A DNA stretch of 28,877 bases from CAYVJW01 sp964451885 (GTDB taxonomy: Bacteria > Patescibacteriota > Gracilibacteria > UBA4473), in NCBI GenBank assembly GCA_964451885.1, contig CAYVJW010000005.1, positions 1 through 28,877 of the forward strand, in the 5' to 3' direction. This document shows, piece by piece, positions 1 to 7,993 of this stretch. Position 1 is the stretch's first letter. Each line of letters opens with the position of its first letter. The notes under the pieces are model-generated. The model saw only the letters and a list, made by a program, of their open reading frames with translations. It had not been told where the DNA came from and made no database searches. A program made the position numbers and the translations under genes.

Positions 1-1188
1 AAATTAAAAATTGAGGAAGAACAGAAGGCCAAAAAAGAAAAGAAGGGGGGGGGGATTGAAGATGGAAAAGGGTTGGCTTGGATGGATGAGTGGAAAAGCA
101 AAATAGAGAAAGAAAAAGGAGGAAAGAAAGAGGAGGAAAAGGATATTTTGGGACGGAAAAGTGTGCAGCCGCCTTGGATGGAGAAGTGGAAGAAGAAGTT
201 GGAGGCAAAAAAGAGCGGGCAAGTGGGCAAGGAGACAAGCAGGGGAGAAAAAAAATTAATAATTGAGGAAGAAAGGAAAGAAGAGAAGAAAGAAGTAGAA
301 CTGACAGAATTGTTAGCACCGGAAAAGGAAAGAAAGGTAGAGGTAGGGCAAGTTCTTGAGCGGACAGATGAGAAAAAAGTAGAGGATAAGGAAGAAGAGA
401 AAATGGAGGAAGTGAAAGGAATTGAGGAGAACAAAGAAGAAGTAAAAGAGGAGACAGTGAAAAAGCTCCATCCTGCGTGGCTTAAGGAATTACAAGCAAA
501 AGTTGAAGCAAGGAAGAGGGGAGAGGATGTGGAGATAATTCCAGGCAAGTCAAAGATAATGGAGACTCCGACGGAAATTGTGAAAGTCGGAGCTGCTCCT
601 GAGGTTCAGGAAAAGGAAAAGGGAGAAAATGAAGAGAATGAAAGAATGAAGGAGAGTAAGGAAAAGAAGGAAGCAGAAGAAGCGAAGGTGGAGAAGTCGG
701 TTAAGAAGTTTAAGAAGGAGAGGAAGAAGCGGGGTAAGAAGGCAGGAGGAATTAAGCCATTTTTTAATTCTTTGTTTAAATCTAAGCCAAAAAAGGATAT
801 GCTGATTGTTCAGCCAATAAAAGAGTCCCCGAAAAAGTTTATTCGGCCCGGATTTTGTACGTTTCTCGGTTGGTTTACTTTGATGGTTGGAGTTTTAGGG
901 GTTTTTATGGCGGTGAAGAGTAAGGTTTGGGTTTTGTATGAACTAGACCATATAATGCTCGTTGTTACGTCCATTTTCGCTTTTATTGTTTCATTCGGGT
1001 TTTTCAGAATGAAATGGTGGCTTGTGTGGGTTTATCTTTTGGTTTTTATTCTGGGGGTTGTTGGGGATTTATATTCAGTTAATGAAAATCCGTTGGAGTA
1101 TTCTGTGGGGGGATTTGTGTTTGGTTTGGTATTGCAGGGAGCTTTGCTTGTGTATGTTTTTGCTAAGAAGGAATTGTTTAGATTTTAG
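1..1188 (+). CDS. Lys/Glu-rich protein with C-terminal four-helix membrane domain, 5' partial
   Basis: Not recognised as a known family. The frame is open from base 1, so the gene probably begins upstream; a TTG at 73 is the first possible start inside the window. Counting from that TTG, residues 1 to about 250 are dominated by Lys and Glu and are probably disordered or helical. A Trp motif occurs three times: WMDEWKSKIEKEK (residue 3), PPWMEKWKKKLEAKK (33) and HPAWLKELQAKVEARK (133). A KLxIEEE motif occurs twice, at bases 4-21 and at residue 60. The C-terminus holds four hydrophobic segments at about 261-281, 293-312, 314-333 and 344-364, so the charged part is probably a cytoplasmic tail on a small membrane domain. 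A run of ten G at 45-54 lies in the reading frame. The 3' end overlaps the convergent thrS by 11 bases. Function unknown. Confidence 0.8.
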   Translation, partial: KLKIEEEQKAKKEKKGGGIEDGKGLAWMDEWKSKIEKEKGGKKEEEKDILGRKSVQPPWMEKWKKKLEAKKSGQVGKETSRGEKKLIIEEERKEEKKEVELTELLAPEKERKVEVGQVLERTDEKKVEDKEEEKMEEVKGIEENKEEVKEETVKKLHPAWLKELQAKVEARKRGEDVEIIPGKSKIMETPTEIVKVGAAPEVQEKEKGENEENERMKESKEKKEAEEAKVEKSVKKFKKERKKRGKKAGGIKPFFNSLFKSKPKKDMLIVQPIKESPKKFIRPGFCTFLGWFTLMVGVLGVFMAVKSKVWVLYELDHIMLVVTSIFAFIVSFGFFRMKWWLVWVYLLVFILGVVGDLYSVNENPLEYSVGGFVFGLVLQGALLVYVFAKKELFRF

Positions 1189-2926
1189 AGTCATTTAATT
1201 CTTTCAACAACTCTTCTATCTTTATTTTCTCATCCTTCTTTTCCCCATATTTCCGTATTGTTAAAATATCCTTTTCTATCTCATCGTCCCCGATAATAAT
1301 AGAGTAGGGGACTTTTTGGCTTTGGGATTTTCGGATGCGGTTTCCGAGGGTTTCGGAGCTGTCGTAGTATTTTGCTCGGCCTCCGGATTCCTTTATTTTT
1401 TTGACTAATTCCTGGCAGTATTTTTCATGCGCTTCGTTTACGGGGAGGACGTGGGCTTGTACGGGAGCGAGCCAGAGGGGGAAGGCTCCAGCGAAGTGTT
1501 CGATGAGCAGCGCCAGGAAACGCTCATATGATCCGAGTATGGCGCGATGAATCATTACCGGTGTTACTTTTTCTCCTTTTTCATCTATATATTCCAATTT
1601 AAAACGTTCCGGAGTGGCAAAATCTAGCTGTACGGTTGCCAGTTGGCGTTCATTTCCCAGAGCGTCTTTAAACATAAAATCAATCTTTGGTCCGTAAAGC
1701 GCTGCTTCTCCTTCCATTCTTTTGGCATCGAGTTTTTCGTCTTTGCAAATTTTTTCAAGAATGGATTCTGCTTTTTGCCAGCCTTCTTCTGTGCCTATAT
1801 ATTTTTCTGGAGTTTTAGAATCTCTCACAGAAAAAGATACCCAATGGTTTCTCCAAAGCCCGAGGGAATCATAGAATTTCCGAATAATACGGACGAGGTT
1901 TTTGCATTCTGTTTCTATTTGATCTGGACGGCAAAATGTATGTCCGTCTTCTACCGTAATGGCGATAACACGGTTTAGGCCTCCGATCTGGCCGGGTTTT
2001 TCATCCCGGTATTGTTTTTCCGACTCCATGTACCGGAGTGGAAGGTCCCGATAGGATCGCGGTCGGGAGGCATAAATTTGAGTATGGTGCGGGCATTGAA
2101 CTGGTTTGACGCAGTAATTTGTTTTGTAGTGGCCGGATACGCCAAATAATTCTTCTGAAAATTTTTGGGCATGTCCGGAGGTTTCATAGAGCTCGATTTT
2201 TGCAAAGTGTGGGGTGTGAACTTTTTCAAATCCGTATTTTCGGCAGATGTCTTCTACTTTTTTTTGCAAGGCTTCTTTTATAAAAGTTCCTTTGGGGGTA
2301 AAAAGAGGAAGTCCGGGACCTACTTTTTCAGAGAAACAGAAGAGATCCAGCTGTGCGCCAAGTTTGCGATGGTCTCTTTTTGCGGCTTCTTCAAGCATTT
2401 TTTCGTATTCCTGCAATTTTTCCTCGTTTTCAAAGGCCACGCCATAGATGCGGGTAAGCATCGGGCGTTTTTCATCTCCCCGCCAGTAGGCTCCGGCTAG
2501 TCGGGTGAGTTTGAAAACGCCTATTTCCCCGGTTGATTTCAGGTGTGGGCCGGCGCAGAGGTCGTGGTAAAATACTTTGCCGCTTTCGTCTTCGAAATTA
2601 TGAAAGGTGATATCTTCGCTGCGAGCTGCAATTTCTTCGATTAATTCGTTTTTATAGGGATCTTTGCCAAAAATTTTCAGGGCTTCTGCTTTGGAGACGG
2701 TATGTTTTTTAATGGCAAAGTTTTTATTAACGATCCATCGCATTTTTTTCTCAATTTTTTTAAAATCATGGTCCGATATTTTATCTTCCCCAAAATCAAA
2801 GTCCTGATAAAATCCTCTATCAGTCCAAGGTCCAACGCCCAGGTTAGCGTTAGGGTGCATCATTTTTACGGCGGCGGTCATGATGTGGGAGGCAGTGTGG
2901 CGGCGGCGGATTTCGAGATCATTCAT
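1178..2926 (-). CDS. thrS: Threonyl-tRNA synthetase lacking the TGS domain
   Basis: Class II aminoacyl-tRNA synthetase that charges tRNA-Thr. The ORF stays open up to 2989, but the extra 21 residues are low-complexity (FKIQASKFKIP), so I chose the ATG at 2926, where the conserved editing domain begins almost at once with HTASHIM (the HxxxH metal motif). The second editing motif, DLCAGPHLKSTGEIG, follows. The catalytic domain carries PLFTPKGTFI, the zinc-binding CVKPVQCPHH, RYMESEKQYRDEKPG (motif 2), ITVEDGHTFCRPDQI and HRAILGSYERFLALLIEH (motif 3), and ends in an anticodon-binding domain (LPVNEAHEKYCQEL onward). At about 582 residues it is shorter than the roughly 640 of E. coli ThrRS because the ~60-residue N-terminal TGS domain is absent; the editing domain is kept. 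It is divergent from the glutaredoxin gene and overlaps the upstream convergent ORF by 11 bases. Confidence 0.96.
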   Translation of the reverse strand: MNDLEIRRRHTASHIMTAAVKMMHPNANLGVGPWTDRGFYQDFDFGEDKISDHDFKKIEKKMRWIVNKNFAIKKHTVSKAEALKIFGKDPYKNELIEEIAARSEDITFHNFEDESGKVFYHDLCAGPHLKSTGEIGVFKLTRLAGAYWRGDEKRPMLTRIYGVAFENEEKLQEYEKMLEEAAKRDHRKLGAQLDLFCFSEKVGPGLPLFTPKGTFIKEALQKKVEDICRKYGFEKVHTPHFAKIELYETSGHAQKFSEELFGVSGHYKTNYCVKPVQCPHHTQIYASRPRSYRDLPLRYMESEKQYRDEKPGQIGGLNRVIAITVEDGHTFCRPDQIETECKNLVRIIRKFYDSLGLWRNHWVSFSVRDSKTPEKYIGTEEGWQKAESILEKICKDEKLDAKRMEGEAALYGPKIDFMFKDALGNERQLATVQLDFATPERFKLEYIDEKGEKVTPVMIHRAILGSYERFLALLIEHFAGAFPLWLAPVQAHVLPVNEAHEKYCQELVKKIKESGGRAKYYDSSETLGNRIRKSQSQKVPYSIIIGDDEIEKDILTIRKYGEKKDEKIKIEELLKELNDSKI

Positions 2927-2960
2927 TGGAATTTTGAATTTAGAAGCTTGAATTTTGAAA

Positions 2961-2989
2961 AGAATAAGAGGAAAATATGAAAAATTCAA
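2961..2989 (-). promoter_or_regulatory. Candidate thrS promoter
   Basis: On the minus strand TTGAAT (2984-2989) is followed after 17 bases by TATTCT (2961-2966), about 35 bases before the thrS ATG. Both boxes deviate from consensus. The site overlaps the first codons of the divergent glutaredoxin gene. Weak evidence from sequence match only. Confidence 0.3.
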
Positions 2990-3228
2990 CCCTCAAACTC
3001 ATGAAAAACATTAAAATCTACACCACTTCGTATTGTCCTTTTTGCGTTGCGGCGAAAGATTTACTCAAATCCAAGGGGATGGAATTTGAGGAAATTGATG
3101 TGGAAAATGATCCAGATTTGCGTGAAAAATTGTCTCAGGAGCATGATTATCGCACTGTCCCGATGATTTTTATTGATGGGGAGTTTATTGGGGGATTTTC
3201 GGAGTTGCAGGGAACAATTAACGAATGA
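2977..3228 (+). CDS. Glutaredoxin
   Basis: Small thiol-disulfide oxidoreductase of the glutaredoxin/NrdH-like thioredoxin fold. The active site CPFC lies at residues 20-23, the cis-proline loop TVP at 60-62, and the GG pair that contacts the thiol substrate at 72-73, followed by a Glu/Leu-rich last helix; 83 residues is normal for the family. An AGAGGA sequence sits five bases before the ATG at 2977 and supports that start; the internal ATG at 3001 begins closer to the usual family N-terminus but has no ribosome site. It is probably a general disulfide reductase or an electron donor; the partner is not visible here. It is divergent from thrS, with about 50 bases between the two starts, and convergent with purD. 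Confidence 0.9.
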   Translation: MKNSTLKLMKNIKIYTTSYCPFCVAAKDLLKSKGMEFEEIDVENDPDLREKLSQEHDYRTVPMIFIDGEFIGGFSELQGTINE

Positions 3229-3251
3229 AAAAATTGTTTTTTTCTCCTACA

Positions 3252-4589
3252 TTAACTTCGTATTTTCTCCATATGCTCAATTTTCTGCTGAACTAATTCC
3301 TTTGTTCCAATGTCTTTTCTGTAAAAAACCGGGCCGGAAAATTTTTGGATTAATTCTTCACAGTGCTTATTGGCTTCTTCTAGGCTATTGCCTATACCGG
3401 TACATCCGATTGCCCTTGATCCTTTTAATAAAATTTGATTATTTTCTTCTGCTATGGAAGCATAATATATCATTCCTTTTTCAGGATCAGATTTTAAATC
3501 TTCGGCTGCTGTTACTGGAACGTTCTTGACGGAATTAGTCGGGTAGCCTTCCGGGCAGAGGTATTTTACTACGGTTGCTTTTTGGGCGAATTTTAGTTTT
3601 CCTATTTCGCTTAGCCGGCCTTCTATTGCTTTCTCACACACGTCTACAAAGTCGGTTTTCAGGATCGGAAAGATATTCAGCGCTTCCGGGTCGCCGAATC
3701 GGGCGTTGTATTCGATGAGTTTGACGCCGTGGGAGGTGACTATGAATCCTCCGTACATCACTCCGATGAATTTTTCGCCGAGTTCTTCATTAATAGCTTT
3801 CATTGCTTGGACGGTGATTTCGTGGGCATCTTGTACATCTTTTTCAGTGATAAACGGGAGTTGGAGGTTTTCATCGGAAATACAGCCCATTCCACCGGTA
3901 TTCGGTCCTGTGTCTCCTTCAAAGGCTCTCTTGTGATCTTGTATGGCTGGGGTGTCGAGGACGGTGTTTCCGTCGACGATGGAAATTAAGGAAAATTCTT
4001 CGCCGATTAATTTTTCTTCCAGGACCACACGACCGAATTTTTTAATTGATTTTTGGGCAAAATCTTCGGCTTCTTTAAACTCTGAAAAGTGATCTCCGGC
4101 CACTACTACTCCTTTTCCGCCTAAAAGTCCGTCTGCTTTTACTACGATTTGATGTTCGTGTTTGTCATAAAATTCTTTTCGTTTGGCGGTGCTTGCAATT
4201 TCGGTAAATACTTCAAAATCAGGAGATGCGTCAATGTTATGCTTTTTAAGAAGATTTCTGGTAAAGCTTTTGGAGCTTTCTAGTTGTGCGCATTTTTTGG
4301 AGGGGGCGAAGCTTTTTACGCCTACTTCCAAAAGGGCGTCTTTTGCACCGATGCTGATTGGATCATCGGGGCCGATTATAGCAAAATCCGGTTTGATTTT
4401 TTTGGTATATTCTTTGATAGCATCTAAATTTAAGATATTGCCTACTTCTATTTCTTTTGTAAGTGGTTTTATACCCGGATTTACAGCGGTGGCATAATTA
4501 TAAATTCCCGGTTTTTGAGGAGATTTGGCCAATGCGTCACATATTGCGTGTTCACGGCCGCCGTTACCGATGAGAAGTATTTTTTTCAT
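3252..4589 (-). CDS. purD: Phosphoribosylamine-glycine ligase (GARS)
   Basis: Second step of de novo purine synthesis: ATP-dependent joining of glycine to 5-phosphoribosylamine. The N-terminus has the family signature LLIGNGGREHA (residues 5-15), followed by PDFAIIGPDDP. The ATP-grasp core shows VVKADGLLGGKGVVVA, LEEKLIGEEFSL, the conserved DHKRAFEGDTGPNTGGMG, and the metal-binding IEYNARFGDPE. Length 445 is close to the usual 420-430. No other purine gene is in the window, so the pathway is either scattered or incomplete. The start is only five bases from the stop of the upstream DedA-family gene, so the two are probably co-transcribed. Confidence 0.97.
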   Translation of the reverse strand: MKKILLIGNGGREHAICDALAKSPQKPGIYNYATAVNPGIKPLTKEIEVGNILNLDAIKEYTKKIKPDFAIIGPDDPISIGAKDALLEVGVKSFAPSKKCAQLESSKSFTRNLLKKHNIDASPDFEVFTEIASTAKRKEFYDKHEHQIVVKADGLLGGKGVVVAGDHFSEFKEAEDFAQKSIKKFGRVVLEEKLIGEEFSLISIVDGNTVLDTPAIQDHKRAFEGDTGPNTGGMGCISDENLQLPFITEKDVQDAHEITVQAMKAINEELGEKFIGVMYGGFIVTSHGVKLIEYNARFGDPEALNIFPILKTDFVDVCEKAIEGRLSEIGKLKFAQKATVVKYLCPEGYPTNSVKNVPVTAAEDLKSDPEKGMIYYASIAEENNQILLKGSRAIGCTGIGNSLEEANKHCEELIQKFSGPVFYRKDIGTKELVQQKIEHMEKIRS

Positions 4590-4594
4590 GAAGT

Positions 4595-5179
4595 TTATTT
4601 TATAAATTTAAAAAGTTTGAGGATTTTAAGCTGAAGTCTCATAGTGATGATTATTAAAATAATAACAATAACAAATTGCCAGTTATTTTTTACAACTTCC
4701 CAAATTTCCTGTCCGAAAAAGTATCCGGTTCCTATAATGGTGCTTGCCCAGATAATGATTCCGAAGAAATGAAAAACGACAAATTTAGCCGGGTGCATTC
4801 TTACCGATCCGGCAATTATGGAAAGAACCGGACGTAGGGAAGTGATCATTGCGCCGAAAAAGATTGTTTTTTCTCCGTATTTTTCAAAAAACTGTTCACC
4901 TTTCCTTAGTCGAGAATTGGTGAGAAATAATTTATGCCCGTGGGTATTAAGCCATTTTCTGGCACCGTGGCTTCCCCACCAGAAGAGAATGGTATTCCCT
5001 ACAGGGGGAATGGAGATGGTTATCAGGTAGAGCCAAAAGAGTGGTATTTCTGGGGTAGTTCGTGCGAGGACGGCTGAGGAAAAGATTACTGTTGAGGTAG
5101 GGAAAGGGATTCCCAGGTCGTCTATAAAAAGGCAGAGAGCCAGGGCAAGAAGCCCGTAATCTATGATAAAGTTTTCCAT
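4595..5179 (-). CDS. DedA-family integral membrane protein
   Basis: Member of the DedA/SNARE-associated (VTT domain) family, whose characterised members act as lipid transporters or flippases (for example undecaprenyl phosphate recycling by UptA). Visible family traits are the N-terminal FIDDLGIPFPTSTVIFSSAVL, the GNTILFWWGSHGARKWL segment, FFEKYGEKTIFFGAMITSLRPVLSIIAGSVRM (the family pattern F.r.G...v...RF.P..R......aG) and FHFFGIIIWASTIIGTGYFFG. Several hydrophobic helices span the 194 residues, a normal size. It precedes purD by five bases in one transcriptional direction. The substrate cannot be deduced from the sequence. Confidence 0.9.
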   Translation of the reverse strand: MENFIIDYGLLALALCLFIDDLGIPFPTSTVIFSSAVLARTTPEIPLFWLYLITISIPPVGNTILFWWGSHGARKWLNTHGHKLFLTNSRLRKGEQFFEKYGEKTIFFGAMITSLRPVLSIIAGSVRMHPAKFVVFHFFGIIIWASTIIGTGYFFGQEIWEVVKNNWQFVIVIILIIITMRLQLKILKLFKFIK

Positions 5180-5262
5180 ATCTTTAGAAAAAGTGTCTTG
5201 AGTGTAAAGGAGAGGGGGGAAATTTTCAATCCTACGATGTTAAAGCTTCGAAAGAAAGGTTA

Positions 5263-6984
5263 TCAATTATCAATTAAAAGTTGATCCAATACCCTTTGAT
5301 AAACTGTTTCAGCCTTTTTATAATCTTTCATGTTTACATTTTCATCGGCTCTATGGCTTTTTCCGTCGTGTTTTACGAAAAACATTCCTGTCGGGATGCC
5401 TGAATATGCGAAAGATGCAGCGTCCTGGCCGGGCATTGATGGGAAGAGGACGAAACTGATGTTTTGTTTTTTGGCGGTTTTTTGGGAGAGTTCAGATAAT
5501 TGTAGATTGAGAGGGGCATGCGGTTTTTCTGATTTGATTGTGAGATATTGTTCAAATTTATTGCCAAGAATTTCTTCTAATTTTTTATGTATGTGGGAAA
5601 TGGCTTTTTGTATAGCTTTTGTATCTACCTCACGGTAATCTATCTTAAATCCGGATTCTTTGTCGTTGGATAGTTGAAAATCCGTAACTGTGAGTCTTAT
5701 TTTTCCCGTTTCAGTTCTTGATTCTCGGAATGATATTGTTCCGAGCTGGGAAACGAATTGTGGAAAATTTAATATATTGCTTGCTTTTTTCCATCTAATC
5801 ACTTCTTCCTGCTGGTTTTTTACTGGTAAAACGGATAATTTTATCTGGGTTCCTTGGGATTGGGAGAGGTCTCCGATTATTTTGCTTAATTGTGTCTGAA
5901 ATTGTTTTTGTTCTTTTTTCGGGAGGATAAGTCGTACGATTTGGCGTTTTGGGATGGTGGTGAAGCCTGTCTTTTCAGGAACGGCGGTTTCTTTTAGATA
6001 AACTTCCGGAAAAGAGGGGAGGAGGTGCTGAATTATTTCAGAAACTAAGATACTGGCACTTACCAATGCATCTTTTCGATACCGTTTATATTTGTGGGCT
6101 TGAGGCTCTTGCATGGAAAAATGCTCGTTGTGCGGAGTGCCTCCGGTGTGGCCGGCTTCGCCATTAATTTCAATATTAGCTTCAACCCAGTCTCCTGAAC
6201 TTGTATCGAGCATTTCAATATCTTCCTGATTTATCGGAATTTTTACTTCTTCCCTTCTGGAGCCGCCTATTCCATTAACGATAATGCCGATGTCTTTATT
6301 TTTTGACTGGATTACGGTGCTTTGTTCGATATGGAGTTCCCAGAATGACAGGGTGTTTTCTGGGGTAAAACGGGGATTCTGAAGGGAATTTAATACTTTT
6401 TGCCAGCTTTCCTGGCCGTAGCGTTCAGAAAACTCTTGAAAAAAGGGGATAGTCTTGTGTTCAGTCTGATAACTGATGTTTTCCAGTGTTTCTTGGGTGA
6501 TTTTTCCGGTGGCAATAAGACTTCCGAGACAGGAAATTCCTGTATGGGGGCTGGATTCTTCTCCTCGGAAAATGCAAACGGTGTAGTTGTATTTTGGTTT
6601 GTTCTGCGATTGGGCAAGTTTTTTCAGATAATTAAAAGCAGCCCCTACTCCCAAGACTCCGTCGTAATTCCCCCCTTTTTTTGTGGAATCTAGGTGGGAT
6701 CCGGTGGCAATTTGTTTGGATTTATCTTTGCCGTAGATGGTTATATATAGGTTTCCGATGGGATCTTTTTCGATTTTGTAAGCATTATTAGGCAGATGTT
6801 TCAGTATTTCCGTGGTTTTTGATTCTGCAAAGTCAAACACCGCGTCTTCTTGAGCTGAAAAACTATAGCATTCCCGTCCCAGCTTGTTTTCGGGGGTGGG
6901 TAGCTGTCCGTCAATTCTGCTGAGTGAGGCGACGCCTTCAATAAATGATTCTACTGAGAATTTTGATTCTTTAGTTCTTTCCAT
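5263..6984 (-). CDS. M20-family amidase, N-carbamoyl-amino acid hydrolase/allantoate amidohydrolase type, enlarged
   Basis: Dinuclear metal hydrolase of the hydantoinase/carbamoylase branch of peptidase family M20, which hydrolyses N-carbamoyl or ureido amide bonds. Metal ligands are recognisable: H97 in GSHLDS, D108 in GGNYDGVLGV, the E142-E143 pair, H218 in WELHIEQ, and H544 in KSHRADE. The substrate loop NGEAGHTGGTPH (about 274-285) and the C-terminal MPGQDAASFAYSGIPTGMFF also match. At 573 residues it is much longer than the usual 400-450; most of the excess seems to lie between about 290 and 480, in and around the lid/dimerisation domain. The actual substrate is unknown; no pyrimidine or allantoin pathway genes are nearby. 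The gene precedes the DedA gene by 83 bases and is divergent from the gene at 7203. Confidence 0.85.
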   Translation of the reverse strand: MERTKESKFSVESFIEGVASLSRIDGQLPTPENKLGRECYSFSAQEDAVFDFAESKTTEILKHLPNNAYKIEKDPIGNLYITIYGKDKSKQIATGSHLDSTKKGGNYDGVLGVGAAFNYLKKLAQSQNKPKYNYTVCIFRGEESSPHTGISCLGSLIATGKITQETLENISYQTEHKTIPFFQEFSERYGQESWQKVLNSLQNPRFTPENTLSFWELHIEQSTVIQSKNKDIGIIVNGIGGSRREEVKIPINQEDIEMLDTSSGDWVEANIEINGEAGHTGGTPHNEHFSMQEPQAHKYKRYRKDALVSASILVSEIIQHLLPSFPEVYLKETAVPEKTGFTTIPKRQIVRLILPKKEQKQFQTQLSKIIGDLSQSQGTQIKLSVLPVKNQQEEVIRWKKASNILNFPQFVSQLGTISFRESRTETGKIRLTVTDFQLSNDKESGFKIDYREVDTKAIQKAISHIHKKLEEILGNKFEQYLTIKSEKPHAPLNLQLSELSQKTAKKQNISFVLFPSMPGQDAASFAYSGIPTGMFFVKHDGKSHRADENVNMKDYKKAETVYQRVLDQLLIDN

Positions 6985-7019
6985 TTGAAGATGGTTGGGG
7001 ATTTAAGAGTCTCATAACT

Positions 7020-7048
7020 ATTATATACTTTATTTTTCAGCATTTACC
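7020..7048 (-). promoter_or_regulatory. Candidate promoter for the M20 amidase
   Basis: On the minus strand a perfect TATAAT (7020-7025) lies 35 bases before the ATG, with GGTAAA (7043-7048) 17 bases upstream as a poor -35. The -10 is convincing, the -35 is not. Confidence 0.35.
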
Positions 7049-7128
7049 AAGGTTATTTAAAAATAATTTGACAGACCTGTATAATTAATTTTTAATTAAG
7101 AAGTAATACTTGACAAAACACAAAAAGC

Positions 7129-7157
7129 TTGACAAATATAAAAAATTCATATATAAA
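7129..7157 (+). promoter_or_regulatory. Strong sigma-70-type promoter for the 7203 gene
   Basis: TTGACA (7129-7134), a 17-base spacer and TATAAA (7152-7157) give a near-consensus promoter ending 45 bases before the ATG at 7203. Two further TTGACA copies lie upstream at 7068 and 7110; the copies at 7110 and 7129 share the 9-mer CTTGACAAA with a 19-base period, so there may be alternative starts or a direct-repeat operator. Confidence 0.65.
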
Positions 7158-7202
7158 GATTATCCAACAAATTAATTAATTATTTTTTATTCTAAATTTA
7201 TC

Positions 7203-7880
7203 ATGAATCCATCAGTTTTAGTTTCGCAGACCGATCATGTACCCTATCAAGAAAATCATCCTATGCGATTCAGCTCGGATCAAATAAAGGCTATCTTTGC
7301 TATGGGAGGGCAGGAAGGAATTCGATTTTTGAGAAATGAAGGGCTTTTGGAAGGAGGAGCTTCAAGTGAAGATGTTGCTTTTGTTATGGAGCAGTTGGCT
7401 GATTATGTTCGATAGGATGCTATCAGTGTTGTGACTAATGGAAGGCGAATAGAAGCCGGTAAAAAATCTGGTTTTTCTCAGGATGCTACTGTAGTAAGTA
7501 TTGATAGTAATAATACTGTTGAAGTTGTTAAGCCGGGACAAAGAAGCGCTTGGACTACTCGTGCTTATACTTGTTCAGGAGCAGGAAATTTACCTGTCCA
7601 GCCAGTTCAATCAAGAAGTAATTCAGCCTTTCCGGCTGCTGTCAAAGTGACGGCTATCGGTCGAGAACAGGATTCTCCCAGTACTTCGGGAAGAGCGGTA
7701 AAGGGGATGGCTTTAGGGCTAGGGCCGGATTCTCCCGGCGCGCCTGGAAGAGGAAGAGTTGATTCTGTGATTGTTTCACTTGGTCCGGTAGCTGTAGCTA
7801 TTGCGAGAGACGCGATGAATGGTCAATATGATGAAGTGGGATCGGGTGTGGGGGTTGGAAGTTCGGGGAGTGTGCTATAA
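7203..7880 (+). CDS. Unrecognised protein interrupted by an in-frame TAG (possible pseudogene or two ORFs)
   Basis: Not recognised. One reading frame runs from the ATG at 7203 to the TAA at 7880 (225 codons) with a single TAG at 7413-7415. The first part (70 codons) is a compact, charged, probably helical segment (RFSSDQIKAIFAMGG, SSEDVAFVMEQLADYVR). The second part is open from base 7416 and could be translated separately from a GTG at 7431; it is rich in Gly, Ser, Pro and Val with a loosely repeated DSPxxxGR element (EQDSPSTSGR, GPDSPGAPGR) and ends in a Gly/Ser tail. An AGGA 12 bases before the GTG is a poor ribosome site. No signal peptide or membrane helix is seen. Both parts share one frame and a strong promoter lies upstream, so a single ancestral gene broken by a nonsense change is the simplest reading; readthrough or two coupled genes are alternatives. 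Confidence 0.5.
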
Positions 7881-7993
7881 GTTTAAATTTAAATTTTTTA
7901 TGTAATGTTGTCTTCACCAGAAACATCAATAGTCGAGAGTCTTCGTAATGATAAAATCCTCATCATTAAGCCATCACGACATGATTGGGTCGA

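Noticed and set aside
3227..3244. A-run/T-run hairpin between the glutaredoxin and purD stops
   Set aside because: The stem is made only of A-T pairs with a tiny loop; too weak to call a terminator.
7068..7085. TTGACA followed by TATAAT
   Set aside because: The two boxes are only six bases apart, so they cannot act together as a promoter.
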